A stretch of DNA of 64,000 nt, taken from assembly GCA_027475525.1 (NCBI GenBank), contig JAMWFC010000055.1, positions 1,220,212 to 1,284,211 on the forward strand, written 5' to 3'. The stretch is from Macrolepiota albuminosa. Its lineage: Eukaryota > Basidiomycota > Agaricomycetes > Agaricales > Agaricaceae. Position 1 is the first letter of the stretch; every line of letters starts with the position of its first letter. Below the pieces are notes generated by a model that worked only from the letters and a program-made list of their open reading frames with translations, had not been told where the DNA came from and searched no databases. Shown here piece after piece: positions 35,530-47,000 of the stretch. The position numbers and the translations under genes were made by a program.

Positions 35530-35766
35530 CGGATGTGGGATATTGAAAAATTTATTATTCCGAAAGGTAGCTGGAGAAGAATTGTCAACATTATTTGGTA
35601 AGTAATTGGAGGAATGAGAACGCTGCAGAGGTGGGTGTATGAGTTCATTGGTCGTCAGGTCGTACAATCGAGTCCCAGGGTGGCCAGAGGCCAGAGAAAT
35701 CATTTCTGGGTCGGCAGACCATGGATGCCAAGGAGGTGGTTGATCTATGCCCGGAGGTATGGACAT
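35530..35766 (-). pseudogene. Copia gag N-terminal fragment
   Basis: An ATG at 35766 gives MSIPPGIDQPPPWHPWSADPE and continues to the gypsy 1 insertion at 35529. The Pro-rich start is typical of copia gag. The expected continuation on the other side of gypsy 1 (below 12071) is disrupted by the inverted duplication. Confidence 0.6.
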
Positions 35767-35917
35767 GATTGAAGTGATGATAAAATCGATGACAGTCAAT
35801 GACGCAATGAATGACGATGTGAGAAGGACAACGAAATGGAGGTGGCCACCCATCGTACGAGGCAATAAAAACAGTGAATCATGTCTTCATATCAGAAGTA
35901 TCTGGTCATCAAGGAAA

Positions 35918-35928
35918 GGCCCATAACC
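35918..35928 (-). promoter_or_regulatory. Copia primer-binding site of half-tRNA-iMet type
   Basis: The plus strand reads GGCCCATAACC directly beside the 5' LTR. This equals the anticodon loop and flanking stem of eukaryotic initiator tRNA (CAT anticodon). The element's minus-strand RNA would therefore pair with the internal part of the tRNA, as in Drosophila copia, rather than with its 3' end. Confidence 0.65.
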
Positions 35929-36249
35929 TGTGAGACCTAGAAAAACAGGAGAGCTATAGAACTATAGAACAGGAAAAAGAACAAATAAGCCTCAGTATGC
36001 GTGTCGTATAATCGAGAAGCAACTATTATTTCTGTACCTATAGAACAGGAAAAAGAACAAATACTATGCGTAACCATTAATTAGTATCAGATTGTGATAA
36101 AGGACAAAGTAGAGAAGGAAGAATAACTTACAGCCTCAGTATGCGTGTCGTATAATCAAGAAGCAACTGAGGCGCAAGTAAAAGCCGTGACCAATTAAAT
36201 ACCAGTCTACACGTGACGAATGAAGAAGAGCAGACCCTAAAGTACAACA
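35929..36249 (-). repeat. Copia 5' LTR (right)
   Basis: 321 bp, 76 longer than its partner. The extra segment (about 35988-36063) repeats 26 bases at its edges and a piece copied from further along the LTR. It is not one of the 77-bp perfect duplicates. Confidence 0.85.
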
Positions 36250-36290
36250 GCTTGCTCGGTCGAAAGTTTAACCTGGTCCTGGAGGGCAAC
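36250..36290. mobile_element. Right fragment of TIR element C
   Basis: It resumes after the copia insertion with GCTTGCTCGG and ends in a 23-base terminus (36268-36290) matching the right ends of A and B at 22 of 23 positions versus B. The second copy of the host segment begins immediately after. Confidence 0.65.
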
Positions 36291-37462
36291 TATATGCTTG
36301 ACAGCATTCATTTTGCCATCTGCCACATTCAGCGCCGTATCTGTATGTCCGCATGACCTTCTAGGTCAGGAAAGAATGTGCAATTCAAATACACACCTTT
36401 AGCAGTAACTTGTCTGTGATAACGGAACACTTTACGACTGCCTTCTGTACGATCATAATTGTTTGATAGTCACGTAAACCACAAGAAAGTCATCGGTTGA
36501 TGCTTTACGGCCCGGATTTTACGCCACTGGACTTTTTTTTGGGCCTCAATGGTAGAGCGTAAGTGCACGACTACCAACTCATCTCAGTCATCTCCTGCTA
36601 AATGGCTACCCTCGTGGTCTCCCGGATTGTTATAGACTGAAGTTATACAATTAAATCTTGTTCTGGCAAGTTTGAGCCACCTTTCTGCTCTCGTTTCTCA
36701 TCTCCTCGCTCCTTTATTGGTGAGTTGTAATTGTTGTTTTCAATTGAAAAATGAGGAATAAATGTGCTTTTTTGTCCACTGTACTCTGACAACAGACGTA
36801 TCATTGAGAACCAGCTACGGTATTTTGACCAACGTTTGCTTTCAGAGATTTTCAGGTCGTTGAGGTCATCATGCGTCAATCAGACAGACTTCCCGGACGG
36901 TGGAATTGTCAAAAAGAATACCACTGTGCATCTCAATTTCCCCACGTTTATCGCTTGACGATATTCATTGGTTCAAAGCCTTCGATGGTTGCAGATGAAT
37001 ATATATGACAACGATGCCAAGTTTGCTGCAGCTATAGCTATCTGACCCAATTGCCAAGAAGAGGATGATGGCTCGCGACGAGCTCCATCTTGCCTTTTTC
37101 ATGAGCCACCAATCTCCCACTATCAAGTCTTTCTACATTTTCCATACCATAAAAACAAGCCCATCCGACATGAAAGCTGTTCCCTGGATCTCTGGAAACT
37201 CGAGCTGTCCTCAAATTTCCCGTGGGTTGAGATGGAATTGTGTGTCACTACTGTCAAGAATTTTCCATAACCGAGTATATGCTCTCTTCATTCCACCTTC
37301 CACCAACAACTTTGTTCTTCAAGCATTCATTTTAGCAGCTGTGGATGGCTACCTTCCTCACTGTGCGCGGTGCTCGCCACACCCTGTAACAACAAGTGCA
37401 AGAAATGGAGGGAAGGATCACCAGAAGGAGGTGGACTGAGCAAAAATTCCTCAGAAATTGGT
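36291..37462. repeat. Segmental duplication, copy 2, left part
   Basis: Homologous to about 91-1566. The shared sequence stops at ...AGAAATTGGT (37462) and continues only at 59096. No gene is evident in it. Confidence 0.85.
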
Positions 37463-37484
37463 TCCGAGGTCTACTTTAGTAGAC
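37463..37484. repeat. Helentron left terminus with hairpin
   Basis: The terminal inverted repeat CCGAGGTCTAC overlaps a local hairpin: GTCTAC (37469-37474), loop TTTA, GTAGAC (37479-37484). Confidence 0.7.
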
Positions 37485-37559
37485 TGAGGTTTTACTACCT
37501 GCTTTGGCGCGCATTTTGTCCTCGAAATTTGTGCCCCTCACGTGATCTCGGCAGTTGCC

Positions 37560-37805
37560 GTTCTCTTCCTCTACCGGCTATGTCCTCGATATTTGCTCCC
37601 TTTCGGCTATCTTTACCGGCTATTACTACCGGCTATTACTACCATGTCCTCGATATTTGCTCCCTTTCGGCTATCTTTACCGGCTATTACTACCGGCTAT
37701 TACTGCCATGTCCTCGATATTTGCTCCCTTTCGGCTATCTCTACCGGCTATTACTGCCATGTCCTCGATATTTGCTCCCTTTCGGCTATCTCTACCGGCT
37801 ATTAT
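37560..37805. repeat. Subterminal tandem repeat array, left end of Helentron
   Basis: Four copies of a block beginning ATGTCCTCGATATTTGCTCC (37580, 37644, 37708 and 37759) are separated by variable numbers of TACCGGCTATTAC units. Open frames across it are repeat artefacts. Bases 37806-38276 hold AT-rich sequence with nothing recognisable. Confidence 0.85.
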
Positions 37806-38276
37806 GTTCATCCTCATGTTGAAAAATCCTTGCGTTTTCTTTATATACACATATATATAATTTTCTTGTGTTGAGCGCATTATTGTGTTTATTTCACCAA
37901 GTCGATGGATTATATATACGAATGTGTTTTTTATTTTTATTTGTTTGTTTTGCTATCCTTTATCTTGATTTATTTTCATTTGTTTCCTGTTTGTATATTT
38001 TTATTGTGTATGTAATTTGTTATGTTTTCTGACGGATGTGAGAATGTTTCATTATTTCTTTGCTCCAGCAGTCGTTTACATCGTCGATAGATGAATCGTT
38101 ATATTACGATAACATAATCTACTTACACTAGATAGGTAGCTATCGACTTGTCAGCAGGAATGAAATATTATTGAACTAATGAACTGGTGAACAACAAAAG
38201 TGAAGAAGTACGAAAGTGAATAAAATATGTACAAGTTGGGGTCGCGTCAAAAGAAAATAGAAACAAATTCCTGGCC

Positions 38277-38395
38277 GCTGGTTATGTAAGTTGACATTAT
38301 GTAAGTTGCTGCTCTGTAAGCTGTTGCTCCAGCTATGGTTTATGTAAGCCGTCGCTCCAGCTGCGGTTTATGTAAGCCTTCGCGGTTGTTTGTTT
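38277..38395 (+). repeat. Degenerate 28-bp minisatellite, array 1
   Basis: About four imperfect copies of the TTTATGTAAGCYGTYGCTCC unit that is expanded at 43541-43904. They lie 3' of the 312-aa gene. Confidence 0.75.
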
Positions 38396-38694
38396 GTGAT
38401 ATTACATTTGCGGGCAAATGCAGTGTATTTGGTAATGTGATGATGCGGGAATACTATAAAAGCGACTAAAACGAGAAGGATCGGTGGATGAGGGAGAAAC
38501 AAAATACGGGTCCAGTGGACTCGTTAGGGAAGGAAGCAGGACGACAATATAGTCAGACCCAAGCAAGTGTCTGTGAATCGTAGTCGAAACTATATGCGAT
38601 TGGCAAAGATCAACGAGGCCGTTATTGACAATGTGACAAAGCGAATGAGATCCGAGTGTCGTGGTCGCAATTGAAGGCTTTTTGATCGATGTAA

Positions 38695-39861
38695 TCATTG
38701 GTTGCCGTTGCCTGATGCGTCTACGTCCATTCTGTTCTGGCCCTTGTCTGAAATGTCTCTCAGCTTTCTCTTCAGTTTGTTCTTGGTCCCTTCGTTGGAT
38801 ACTACGTTCTGTGGGGTGTTTATCAGTGTGTTTACTGTGTTGCTTTGTCGCTCACTTTTATGAAGCTAGACCGGTGCTCGATAAGAGTCATGGATCTCAA
38901 TACGAGAAGCATTTTGAGTTTCCCACCCGCCAGGTTAACAATCTGGAAAGATAGCTGGACAGAAACGAGGTCTCCCACTCGGAATCTTTCCGGCTTGTAA
39001 TGTTCGTATCTTAAGTTTCCTTCAGTTTTGTGTGTTGCTCTATTGTGTTGTACTTACGTTGTCCTGTTCCCTTCATTTACCTTCATCTTCGAAAATTGGA
39101 CCACGTTGTCTTCGGTAATCATGAACCCTTTCTGCCTTATTTTCTCTGTGAGATTGTACGGGTCTAGTTCCCTGTCCATGGGAATGTGTTGTTCGTTCTT
39201 CTCTACATCGCATGTCGGTGTAAATATCCTGTTCGCGATGTCTAGTGATCTTTCTTGCTGTCCGAGGAACGCGTTATACCAGCATTCGAGACGGCCTTCT
39301 GAGAATTCAAGTTCGAAGTGCTTGTTAATCTCCGTTGCTCCTATCATTGCATCGTCGAAATGTTTTGTTCCTAGGCCGTCCAGCTTCACGTATTGCTTCA
39401 TGTATTTCAGTCGTCTGTAGTCGCTGCTTTATGTGATTAGACTCTGTTCTGTTGGATCTCATTGAACGCACCTCATGCGTGTTTCTCTTTTCAGTGGCAG
39501 GAGATCCTTTTCGCTTATGGCTCCGTATACCGTGAAAACCAACTCCTCGTCTGATATATCGCCGTCTTCATGGACGTACACTAGTCGCCATGAGTGAGGC
39601 TTATTTACTTCTTTTGTCTTAATGGCTTCTGCCCATCTTGGTTCCTGTTATGTCTTGTATGTTGATAGTCCGACATACGGTGTGCGGTTTGGTTACTTAC
39701 GTTTGCGACGCTGGTCAACATAACGTCGTTTTCTTCTTCTCCTTTGCGTATGGCTTTCTCAATCGCAGTTTCTTGGTTGCGTGATGAGTCTACTGATGTT
39801 GAGATGTCTGTAAACGTTGCTTACTTGCTGCCTCTGTGTCGTAATCTGCTCCTAAGGTCAT
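38695..39861 (-). CDS. Helentron-borne gene of unknown function, 6 exons, 312 aa
   Basis: Exons on the minus strand: 39861-39825, 39792-39701, 39644-39472, 39426-39058, 39009-38856 and 38808-38695. All phases close; only the first intron (32 nt) is suspiciously short, so the first exon is tentative. The protein includes EPRWAEAIKTKEVNKPHSWRL early, LDGLGTKHFDDAMIGATEIN in the middle, and FRVGDLVSVQLSF...KLKMLLVLRSMTLIE late, then a basic tail. The RVGDLVxVQLSF...MLLVLRS pattern recurs, as I recall, in many uncharacterised Agaricomycete proteins. It has a beta-strand look suggestive of an OB-like or SH3-like barrel, but no family can be named. It is transcribed divergently from the 617-aa gene. 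Confidence 0.7.
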
Positions 39862-40608
39862 TTTTGTTATGATATATCTACTGTGGCTCTGTCAGTATAA
39901 TACACCTGTCGGACAGTGGCTAGACGTACATTGTATTGCTGCTGTGTCTTGATATCCTTCTAGTCTGTTGTGCTATCTGTGTATTCTTTATAGTATCAGG
40001 AAGTGATCAGTGAGTGCCTCGACTGTTTTCCTGTGTATGACGTGACGTATCTTGGTTTACCTATCCCATACCCAACTCGTTTCCTTCCTATCGGCTTCGT
40101 CTTTTTTGGTATATGCACTTCGGTTGTTTGGTACCTTCTGTGCCTGTCATCGTGACGCTTCCCGTAGTCTGTCTCCAGTGGTACATTAATTTCTGGCTTC
40201 GTTTCTGGCTTCGTTTTATCATCCTCAACTGTTCAGGGACAGACCTTATGATGTTCCTCTGTCTCTCTTTCTTTGTCCTCTCATTGGTGAATCTCTAGTG
40301 TGTTGCCCTTCTGAGGTTACGGCTATTAAGGTACAACGTTACGAGTTGTGGATCTGCAATGCTTGTGTTCTATCTAAAAGGTCCCGCTGTGCCTTCTGTG
40401 AATCTTGTCTTACTGAAATTTTCATTCTACTTAATTTTATTTTGTTCGAAGAAAGGGATACACCGTTCTTTACGTTATACTGTCTTTCCCTCCTTGATGC
40501 GACGTGCAGCTTGCTGCTCTATATAAGTGTCCTTTGTCCACTCTCCTTGATAATCCCCTCTCCGCCTCCTCTTTTTTCTCTGTGTGTTTTGTGTCACTAT
40601 ACGAACCC

Positions 40609-43138
40609 ATGCCCCCTCGCAAGATAAAGTCTGAAGAGAATAAGGCTCAGACACTTGTTGACCAACTCAAGACCATGTGTGTTTTATATTGGTGTCTTTG
40701 ATTTTTTTTTTTTTTTTTTTAAAGAAAAAAACTTGTTGTCCTCGGTGCAGGAGTGCGGATAGGTTGCAAGCGTGTGTACGGCTCTTTCAGTTCCGGTTGG
40801 TCTTGCTAATTTGCTTATTGTAGCATATTTGATAGCGTTTCTGCGGCGACAGCTTCTGGATCTGAAACAGGCGAACCATCTGCTGGGTGAGTACTCTTTT
40901 CGTGTTGTAATCTGTAATGCTAATGTTATTTAGGTCTATTGACGGCGGGTCGCCGTCTAAGCGAAAGGTTTCTGCTTCGCATGATGGGTTCGTGTGTTAC
41001 TTGTTGTATTTGTGACTATCGTTTTACTTAATGTCTTGGTGTCAGTTCTGTTAGTGTTCCTGCCACGCCGTCGCCCAAGAAAAAGAGGGCTGTGTCTATT
41101 CCGTCCGTTGATACACCTGTCATGTTTGTATCTCCGTTTTCCTTGTTACTTTGCTTGACTGCTGCTATGTAGTCGGGCTATGGCTGGATTGACTGCTGAA
41201 GATGCGACCTTGTCAAGTGGTCGTGCTGTGTACGTGATTTCTGATTTGTTCGCGTTCATGCGCGGTTTGCCTTATGTTTTGCACTCTCAAGGCGCTCCCG
41301 TACCATGACGGAGAAGGCTTTGTTTGCGAGCCAGTCAAGCCCTAAAAGGTCGCGTGCCGGAGCTGCGGCCAAGGCCGCTAGTCCGAATTTGGATGACGAA
41401 TTTGCACCCAAAAAACTTGTTGACTTGTCTGACGATGACGATGATGACTTGCCTGTTGTGTCAGTGTGGATTGTTTCTTCTGTTATTTGCTTGTGCTCAT
41501 TTTGTTCTTTTCGCTTTGGTATAGGATTGCTAAGCGGCCCGTACCTAGACCGCTTGTTAAGAAGCCTCTTGTTGTCACGGCGGGCGATGATAACATCGAC
41601 GATTGGGATGTTGCGGACAATAATAGTGACACGCTATCGGACTTTATTGTCGATGATAGTTCTGCTCCCGATTATGGATTGTCGGAAGATGGCGAGTCTC
41701 CCGTGCCTCCCGTCCCCGTTTCGTCTGCTTTGGCTGCTCCGCTTTCGATTGTCCGCTCAGATGCTGTTGAACCGTATGTTTATTTTATTTTATTTTCTTC
41801 CCTTCGTCTCTGTACCTCATTTGTTGATGTCTTGCTGCAGCATTGATCCTTGTCTCGATCCTGCGGAAGAGCTTGCAGTGGATGCGGTCATGCAGCCTTC
41901 TATCCAAGAAAAGTTTATGGTGTCGACTTATCAAGGACTGCCGTTCCTTAAGTGCGGACCAACGTCTACTATTTTGCTTGCATTTACTCAACTTGTCGTC
42001 AGGAAACAACTCATAATCCAGCCTTTTGGATATGACAAAATGAACAGTGACGGTAAAATCCGTTACGCGCGCATTGGTGTTGTTGCTGAGCATATGAATG
42101 AAGACAATTGGACGTGCGTTTTGCTTCTTGTTTTGTATTTTTTTCTGTTCTTATGTATGACTTTTTCAACAGTTCGTTGTCGTCTTCTCTTTTATTCAAT
42201 CGTCACGCCTTCTACGTTAACTTGGCCAGGACTGACCCTGTCCAACTCAATGCCCCGAAGCAGCGATTGGCTCTTCGGGATTTGACGGGTCCCTTCTGTG
42301 TCTGTATTACCTCTGGAGTGGTAACTGCCTCGCATTTATTTGACAGTTCTGTTCTTGTTGGGAGTCCGTCTGACAAGTATGGTCAGCATCGTATCGAGAT
42401 TGTTGAATTCCATCAAGAGTCTCTTCGCCAGTTTGCTGTTTTGGGTTGTGTTTTCAACCTCCCGGACGGTGTTCGAGGTACTATTTCTGGTAATGGTGTG
42501 GCATTTGTTACTAGAGGTGAGGGTAAAACCCCTACATACAATGTTGGTGAGTCGTGATTCGTTGTTTTTGTTGGTTCTGCATTTGATGTGACTTCAGACG
42601 GTGGGTACGCGACCCCTAAGTCCAAGAGGCCCTCCGGTATAAAGAGTAACTCAATGTTTACCGAGATGGATGCTCCTGTGTTCAAATCGGCTGGGGTTGC
42701 CGATCTGTATAAGCCGGTCGTTGAGTTTGATCAAAAAGGTTCTTGTTATGCTCGTTTCCAGATGGTGTTCTAACATTTTCTCAGTGCCTGTGTATGACGG
42801 CAGGGTAGAAACCGGTCAACCGTTCCGTTTTACGCCCAGTGACTTTGATTCTCTTCCTTCTTGGCGTCCATACGAAAACAACAATGTTGAGGTTCCGGAA
42901 AGTTCTGTCGTCAGTGTTGGTTTTAGTGCCAACTGGTATGAGTCCGGTGGTCACAAGTACGTTGGTGTTCGTTGTGTTTGAATATGTTCTCACGTTTTTC
43001 AGGTATCTCACCTTGAACTTGCTGTTTGTCATTGTGTTGCACGACCCTACTTACGTGATGCGTCTTGTTGAACCTGCTCTTGTGGTGGACCGCGCCGGTG
43101 CCACTAAGGGGAAGGCCAAGTCCAAGGGGCGTAAGTAG
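40609..43138 (+). CDS. Helentron-borne gene of unknown function, 13 exons, 617 aa
   Basis: Exons: 40609-40676, 40751-40771, 40824-40886, 40934-40987, 41046-41123, 41173-41229, 41292-41459, 41525-41773, 41841-42113, 42173-42546, 42598-42738, 42785-42956 and 43003-43138. The total of 1854 nt closes in frame at every junction. The N-terminal third is basic and low complexity (SPSKRK, SPKKKRA, AAAKAA), then acidic (LSDDDDDDLP). The second half is globular: CLDPAEELAVDAVMQPSIQ, FLKCGPTSTILLAF, RLALRDLTGPFCVCITSGVV, FAVLGCVFNLPDGVRG, GGHKYLTLNLLFVIVL. It ends KGKAKSKGRK, a nuclear-localisation-like tail. It sits just upstream of the Rep/helicase on the same strand. A single-stranded-DNA-binding role is only a hypothesis, by analogy with the RPA-like proteins of other Helitrons. 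Confidence 0.75.
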
Positions 43139-43181
43139 TTCCTGCTTTCGCCGCTCCTTTGTCCTTGTTGGTCGACTGTGC

Positions 43182-43182
<1 letters not shown>

Positions 43183-43220
<38 letters not shown>
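43183..43220 (+). repeat. A(38) homopolymer
   Basis: It begins 44 bases after the stop of the 617-aa gene. Because that gene keeps 12 introns, this is not a processed-retrocopy tail. It is probably slippage-expanded simple sequence. Confidence 0.9.
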
Positions 43221-43224
<4 letters not shown>

Positions 43225-43540
43225 ATTCGGCGACCTTCCGCCTGGGAGGCACAGTGCAGACGGGCGGATTGTGACATCAGTTGTGACCTTAGCCATCTAG
43301 CCATCGGACGTTACTTGTTACTTTTAGCAGTCGTTTTTGTGTTGCGTTGTTTTGATAGTCTCGATATAGACAGACTTTTTGTTGAGCCGTTGTTTGTTTG
43401 ACCGTTTGTTCACTGAGTGAATAATCTTTTCTTCGGCAAATCTATGTATAAATGGTTTGTTACCCCACTGGATTTAATTGTACTTCCAACGTGCTTTGAA
43501 TCTTTCGTCGCGTTACCTTCGGTTACTGTGTTAATGCTTG

Positions 43541-43904
43541 TTTATGTAAGCTGTCGCTCTAGTAGTGGTTTATGTAAGCTGTCGCTCTAGCAGTGGCTTA
43601 TGCAAGCTGTTGCTCCAGCGGTGGTTTATGTAAGCTGTTGCTCTAGCGGTGGTTTATGTAAGCCGTCGCTCCAGCAATGGTTTATGTAAGCTATTGCTCT
43701 AGCGGTGGTTTATGTAAGCTGTTGCTCTAGCAGTGGTTTATATAAGCCATCGCTCCAGCAATGGTTTATGTAAGCTATGGCTCTCGCGGTGGTTTATGTA
43801 AGCCGTCGCTCCAGCAGTGGTTTATGTAAGCTGTCGCCCCAACAATGGTTTATATAAGCTGCTACTCTGGACATGGTTTATGTAAGCTATCGCTCCATCG
43901 ATGG
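43541..43904 (+). repeat. 28-bp minisatellite, 13 units, array 2
   Basis: The length of 364 bases equals 13 x 28. The consensus is about TTTATGTAAGCTGTYGCTC followed by YAGCRGTGG, with scattered substitutions and one degenerate unit near 43860. It lies about 110 bases upstream of the Rep/helicase open frame. Confidence 0.9.
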
Positions 43905-44014
43905 TTTCGAGTTGTGATGTAATATTAGATCAGGTGACTATAGTGATGGTTGCTTCATATGTAACTTGTTTTGTACTCGTGAATTGATTTCAACGATGAG
44001 ATTGTCTGTGTACG

Positions 44015-47000
44015 GTGCCTGGCTATCAGTCCATATATTGCTCGTTGTTTTTAAATATGCATCGTTCACAAGGTATGCACGTATCTAATTTGGTGCGACA
44101 TATCTCATGTACGGTCGACAGGGAGCCTACAGTAATTCAACCCGCGCGCTCTCGATACCTATGTGTTCTGTCGAACGCCGAGCAATGCTCGATCTATGAT
44201 ACTGAGCGATGCTCGATCCGTGATACTGAACGATGCTATCGTACCTATACAGAATGCCATACTACTGTACGGTTTGATATGTGCACAAATCAGTGCACAT
44301 ACCTTGCAATTCAAGACTCCATGGGCAACAGGACACACACGCATTGGGTATTTTCCTTTTTTAGGGTCAACATACCTAATCGATACTATGTTTTTTTTCG
44401 GTTCTATATGCCCTGGTTATATTATTGTAGATTTTCGACTGTTCCGGCGACGTTCAAACGATGCAGGATAACGCGACTTTTTGTGATGCGATCCCTCATG
44501 TCCCGTCACGATTTTCTAGCGTGCCTGCGCCGATGCCACCTAGGTCCTATATTGTGTAACCGCATGATGAGGAACAATGTATGTAATGTTACGTTTGCTG
44601 TCGAAACCTTACTGCGTGGATACCGTTTGCCTGATACGTGGCCTTGTTTGGACCAACACATCGTTATTAGCTCAACCCTTTCTGCAGTAAAATCGTTTGT
44701 GGTACCTGGACTTAGAATATCAGGGTATTCGCATCTATCTGCGTCTAGAGCTTCCCGTAGGAGTGGTCGATTGTCCGCGCGCAAGTCCCTCGGACGTCAA
44801 AGATCGCTTCGTAAACCTAAACGTGTCCTCAGGCGACCTATAGGCGGTGGTAAAACCTATGCGTTCTCCTTTGCACAAGTAGATACGTACATCGACGCGA
44901 GTCAGGGCAAACACAACCCGCGACACGTATTCAAATTCATCAATCATGCAGATGATGTAGGTTTGCTGTCGTACCCGATTGCTGCAGGATACGTGCATGC
45001 TAGGCTGCCTTTGTCTACCCTTTCACAACATCTCACATTGAAGCAGCTACGATCCGTAGCGCGTATACATGGGATTGTGCTGCCTAAGCGTTTTAGAGCG
45101 TCACATCCAAGTGATTTATTTAATTCTCACAGTTGCTCGAAATGCGTTAGTTGGTCTACTGTATTGACGGCTGAACTCAGTTCACAAGCAAGAAACACGC
45201 TGAGACGCTCTGTAGTGCGTAATCAAAAGTATGAAGTTGTTCTTGAGGCAGATGTTCGGGGCCCTGACAAGCCCGAATTTCCTCCTGCGCCTCTTACACC
45301 AAGCCTAACTACTCAAATCATACGCGACTTTTGCAACGAAACAGGTCCAGCGCAATTAGAAGAGAGTGGTTGCGCTGTTTGTGGTTTGCTGCGCCCAGTT
45401 AAGGATATGCATACTCTAAAAAGTATGAAAGGGTTTCTCGGTGTGTTATCCGCCAAAGGAGTTACCAGAGTGGAGAGGCGTTCAGGAACGGAATCTGTGA
45501 GAGAAATAAAAGGCCCGGTGTTGGATCATAGATGCAATTCTGTCTGTTCAGAGTGCAGGATCCCATTGTTGAAGGGCAAAGTTCCTAAGTATGCACTTGC
45601 AAACGGTTTTTGGATTGGTGCTGTTCCAGTTGTTTTATCCCGTTTAAATTGGGTTGAACAGCTCCTTGTCGCCAAAGTACGCAGGTCTCTCTGTTTCACA
45701 CATGTGTCGTCCTCGGGTCTCAGCAAAATGAACGCACATTTGATCGCTTTTGAATCTCCCGTTGAAAAGGTTTACCATGTACTGCCTCCTCCGAGGGCTG
45801 ACATGGATGATGTTTTAGCTATTCTATTTACAGGGCCTTGTCAGCCTACTGGGGAAGATCTCAAACGATTGCCTTTGCTTGTCCGCCGAAACGCTGTGAA
45901 GCAGGCATTGGAATGGCTCAAGCTTAATCACTCTGCTTATACGGACATTGAAATATGCGATAGCAATCTTGACGACTATCCAGAAGATACACCACCTGTA
46001 AAGGTCGTTTACAAAGAGTCTCTGGAGGAAAACAGAACAGTTGACCCTGCTGTTTACAAGGTTGATGGAGACAATGGGGTATCAGCCGGTGATTGTCCTT
46101 TTGTCGTGCATGGACTGACGGGGGAGAGCCTATCAGCAAAAACAAAAGATGAGCTTAAAGGCATTGCTTTGAAGCACTGGCACTCCAATGGCAAAGCACT
46201 GCTGGTTGGACATTCATCCCGTCCGGTTAATTGGATGAAGGACGCAACTGTTTATCCCCAAATGTTTCCCTGGTTGTTTCCGTATGGCTTTGGGGGTCCA
46301 GGCTGTGTAAAAGGCTGTGTCTCTGTTAAGGTTCACAAAGGCAATCTGCTCATGTATCACGATAAGCGGTTCCAGAGAGATACTGGCTTTCCCTTTGCGG
46401 CATTCAGTCATGAGCAGATCAGAGCCGCAACTACAGGGGGCTTTCTGGCGATTGAAAGAAACGACTTTGCTCATATTGCTGAACGCATAGCAAGTCTCGA
46501 CGTGGAATTACTCAAAAGTATGGCTGATCGTATGGCCAAAGGCGAGATTATCAAGCCCACGAACCAGGAGGAACAGAAATGTTTCAAAGTTATTGAAGAC
46601 GTTGATGCTGTGTCGGGCCGGATCGACGGATCTCCAATAACAAAAAAGCATATGAGGAACGAGATATGGTCATTAGTGATTGACAAAGGCGCACCTTCTT
46701 GGTTTATAACGTTGTCGCCTGTGGATATCAGACACCCTATATGTTTGTACTATGCCGGTGATAATATAAAGTTTGAACCTGATGTATTATTACCTTCTGA
46801 CACTGCATATCGACTTATTGCACGTAATCCTGTTGCAGGGGCCAGATTTTTTCATTTTATGGTGTCTGCTTTCATAAAGCACGTATTGGGTGTTGATACT
46901 GAGCACGAAGGCTTGTATGGTCACACGTCTGCATACTACGGGACAGTCGAGCAGCAAGGTAGACTTACCTTGCATCTGCATATGCTTCTTTGGCTTCGTG

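Larger units (their letters stand above)
5195..36249 (-). mobile_element. Ty1/copia LTR retrotransposon, the outermost element of the nested stack
   Basis: LTRs at 5195-5439 and 35929-36249 both begin TGTGAGACC and end AGTACAACA. They are flanked by a perfect 5-bp target duplication GCTTG (5190-5194 and 36250-36254). The coding strand is minus, so the right LTR is 5'. Reading leftward come gag, a CCHC knuckle, protease, integrase, reverse transcriptase and RNase H, which is the copia order. The element is interrupted by a solo LTR (8032-9045) and by a whole gypsy element (12072-35529). In-frame stops and the lost gag start make it inactive. Confidence 0.9.

Noticed and set aside
35988..36063. 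76-base extra segment in the right copia LTR as another 77-bp assembly duplicate
   Set aside because: The period is 76 and only about 26 bases repeat exactly, so it does not fit the 77-bp pattern; its origin is unclear.
37555..37874. Overlapping open frames rich in repeated short motifs
   Set aside because: They arise from the subterminal tandem repeats in three frames.
43183..43220. A(38) tract as a sign of a processed retrocopy
   Set aside because: The adjacent gene retains twelve introns, so it was not copied from a spliced mRNA.
43541..43904. CRISPR-like array of regularly spaced repeats
   Set aside because: Units are directly adjacent with no unique spacers, in a eukaryotic context; it is a minisatellite.
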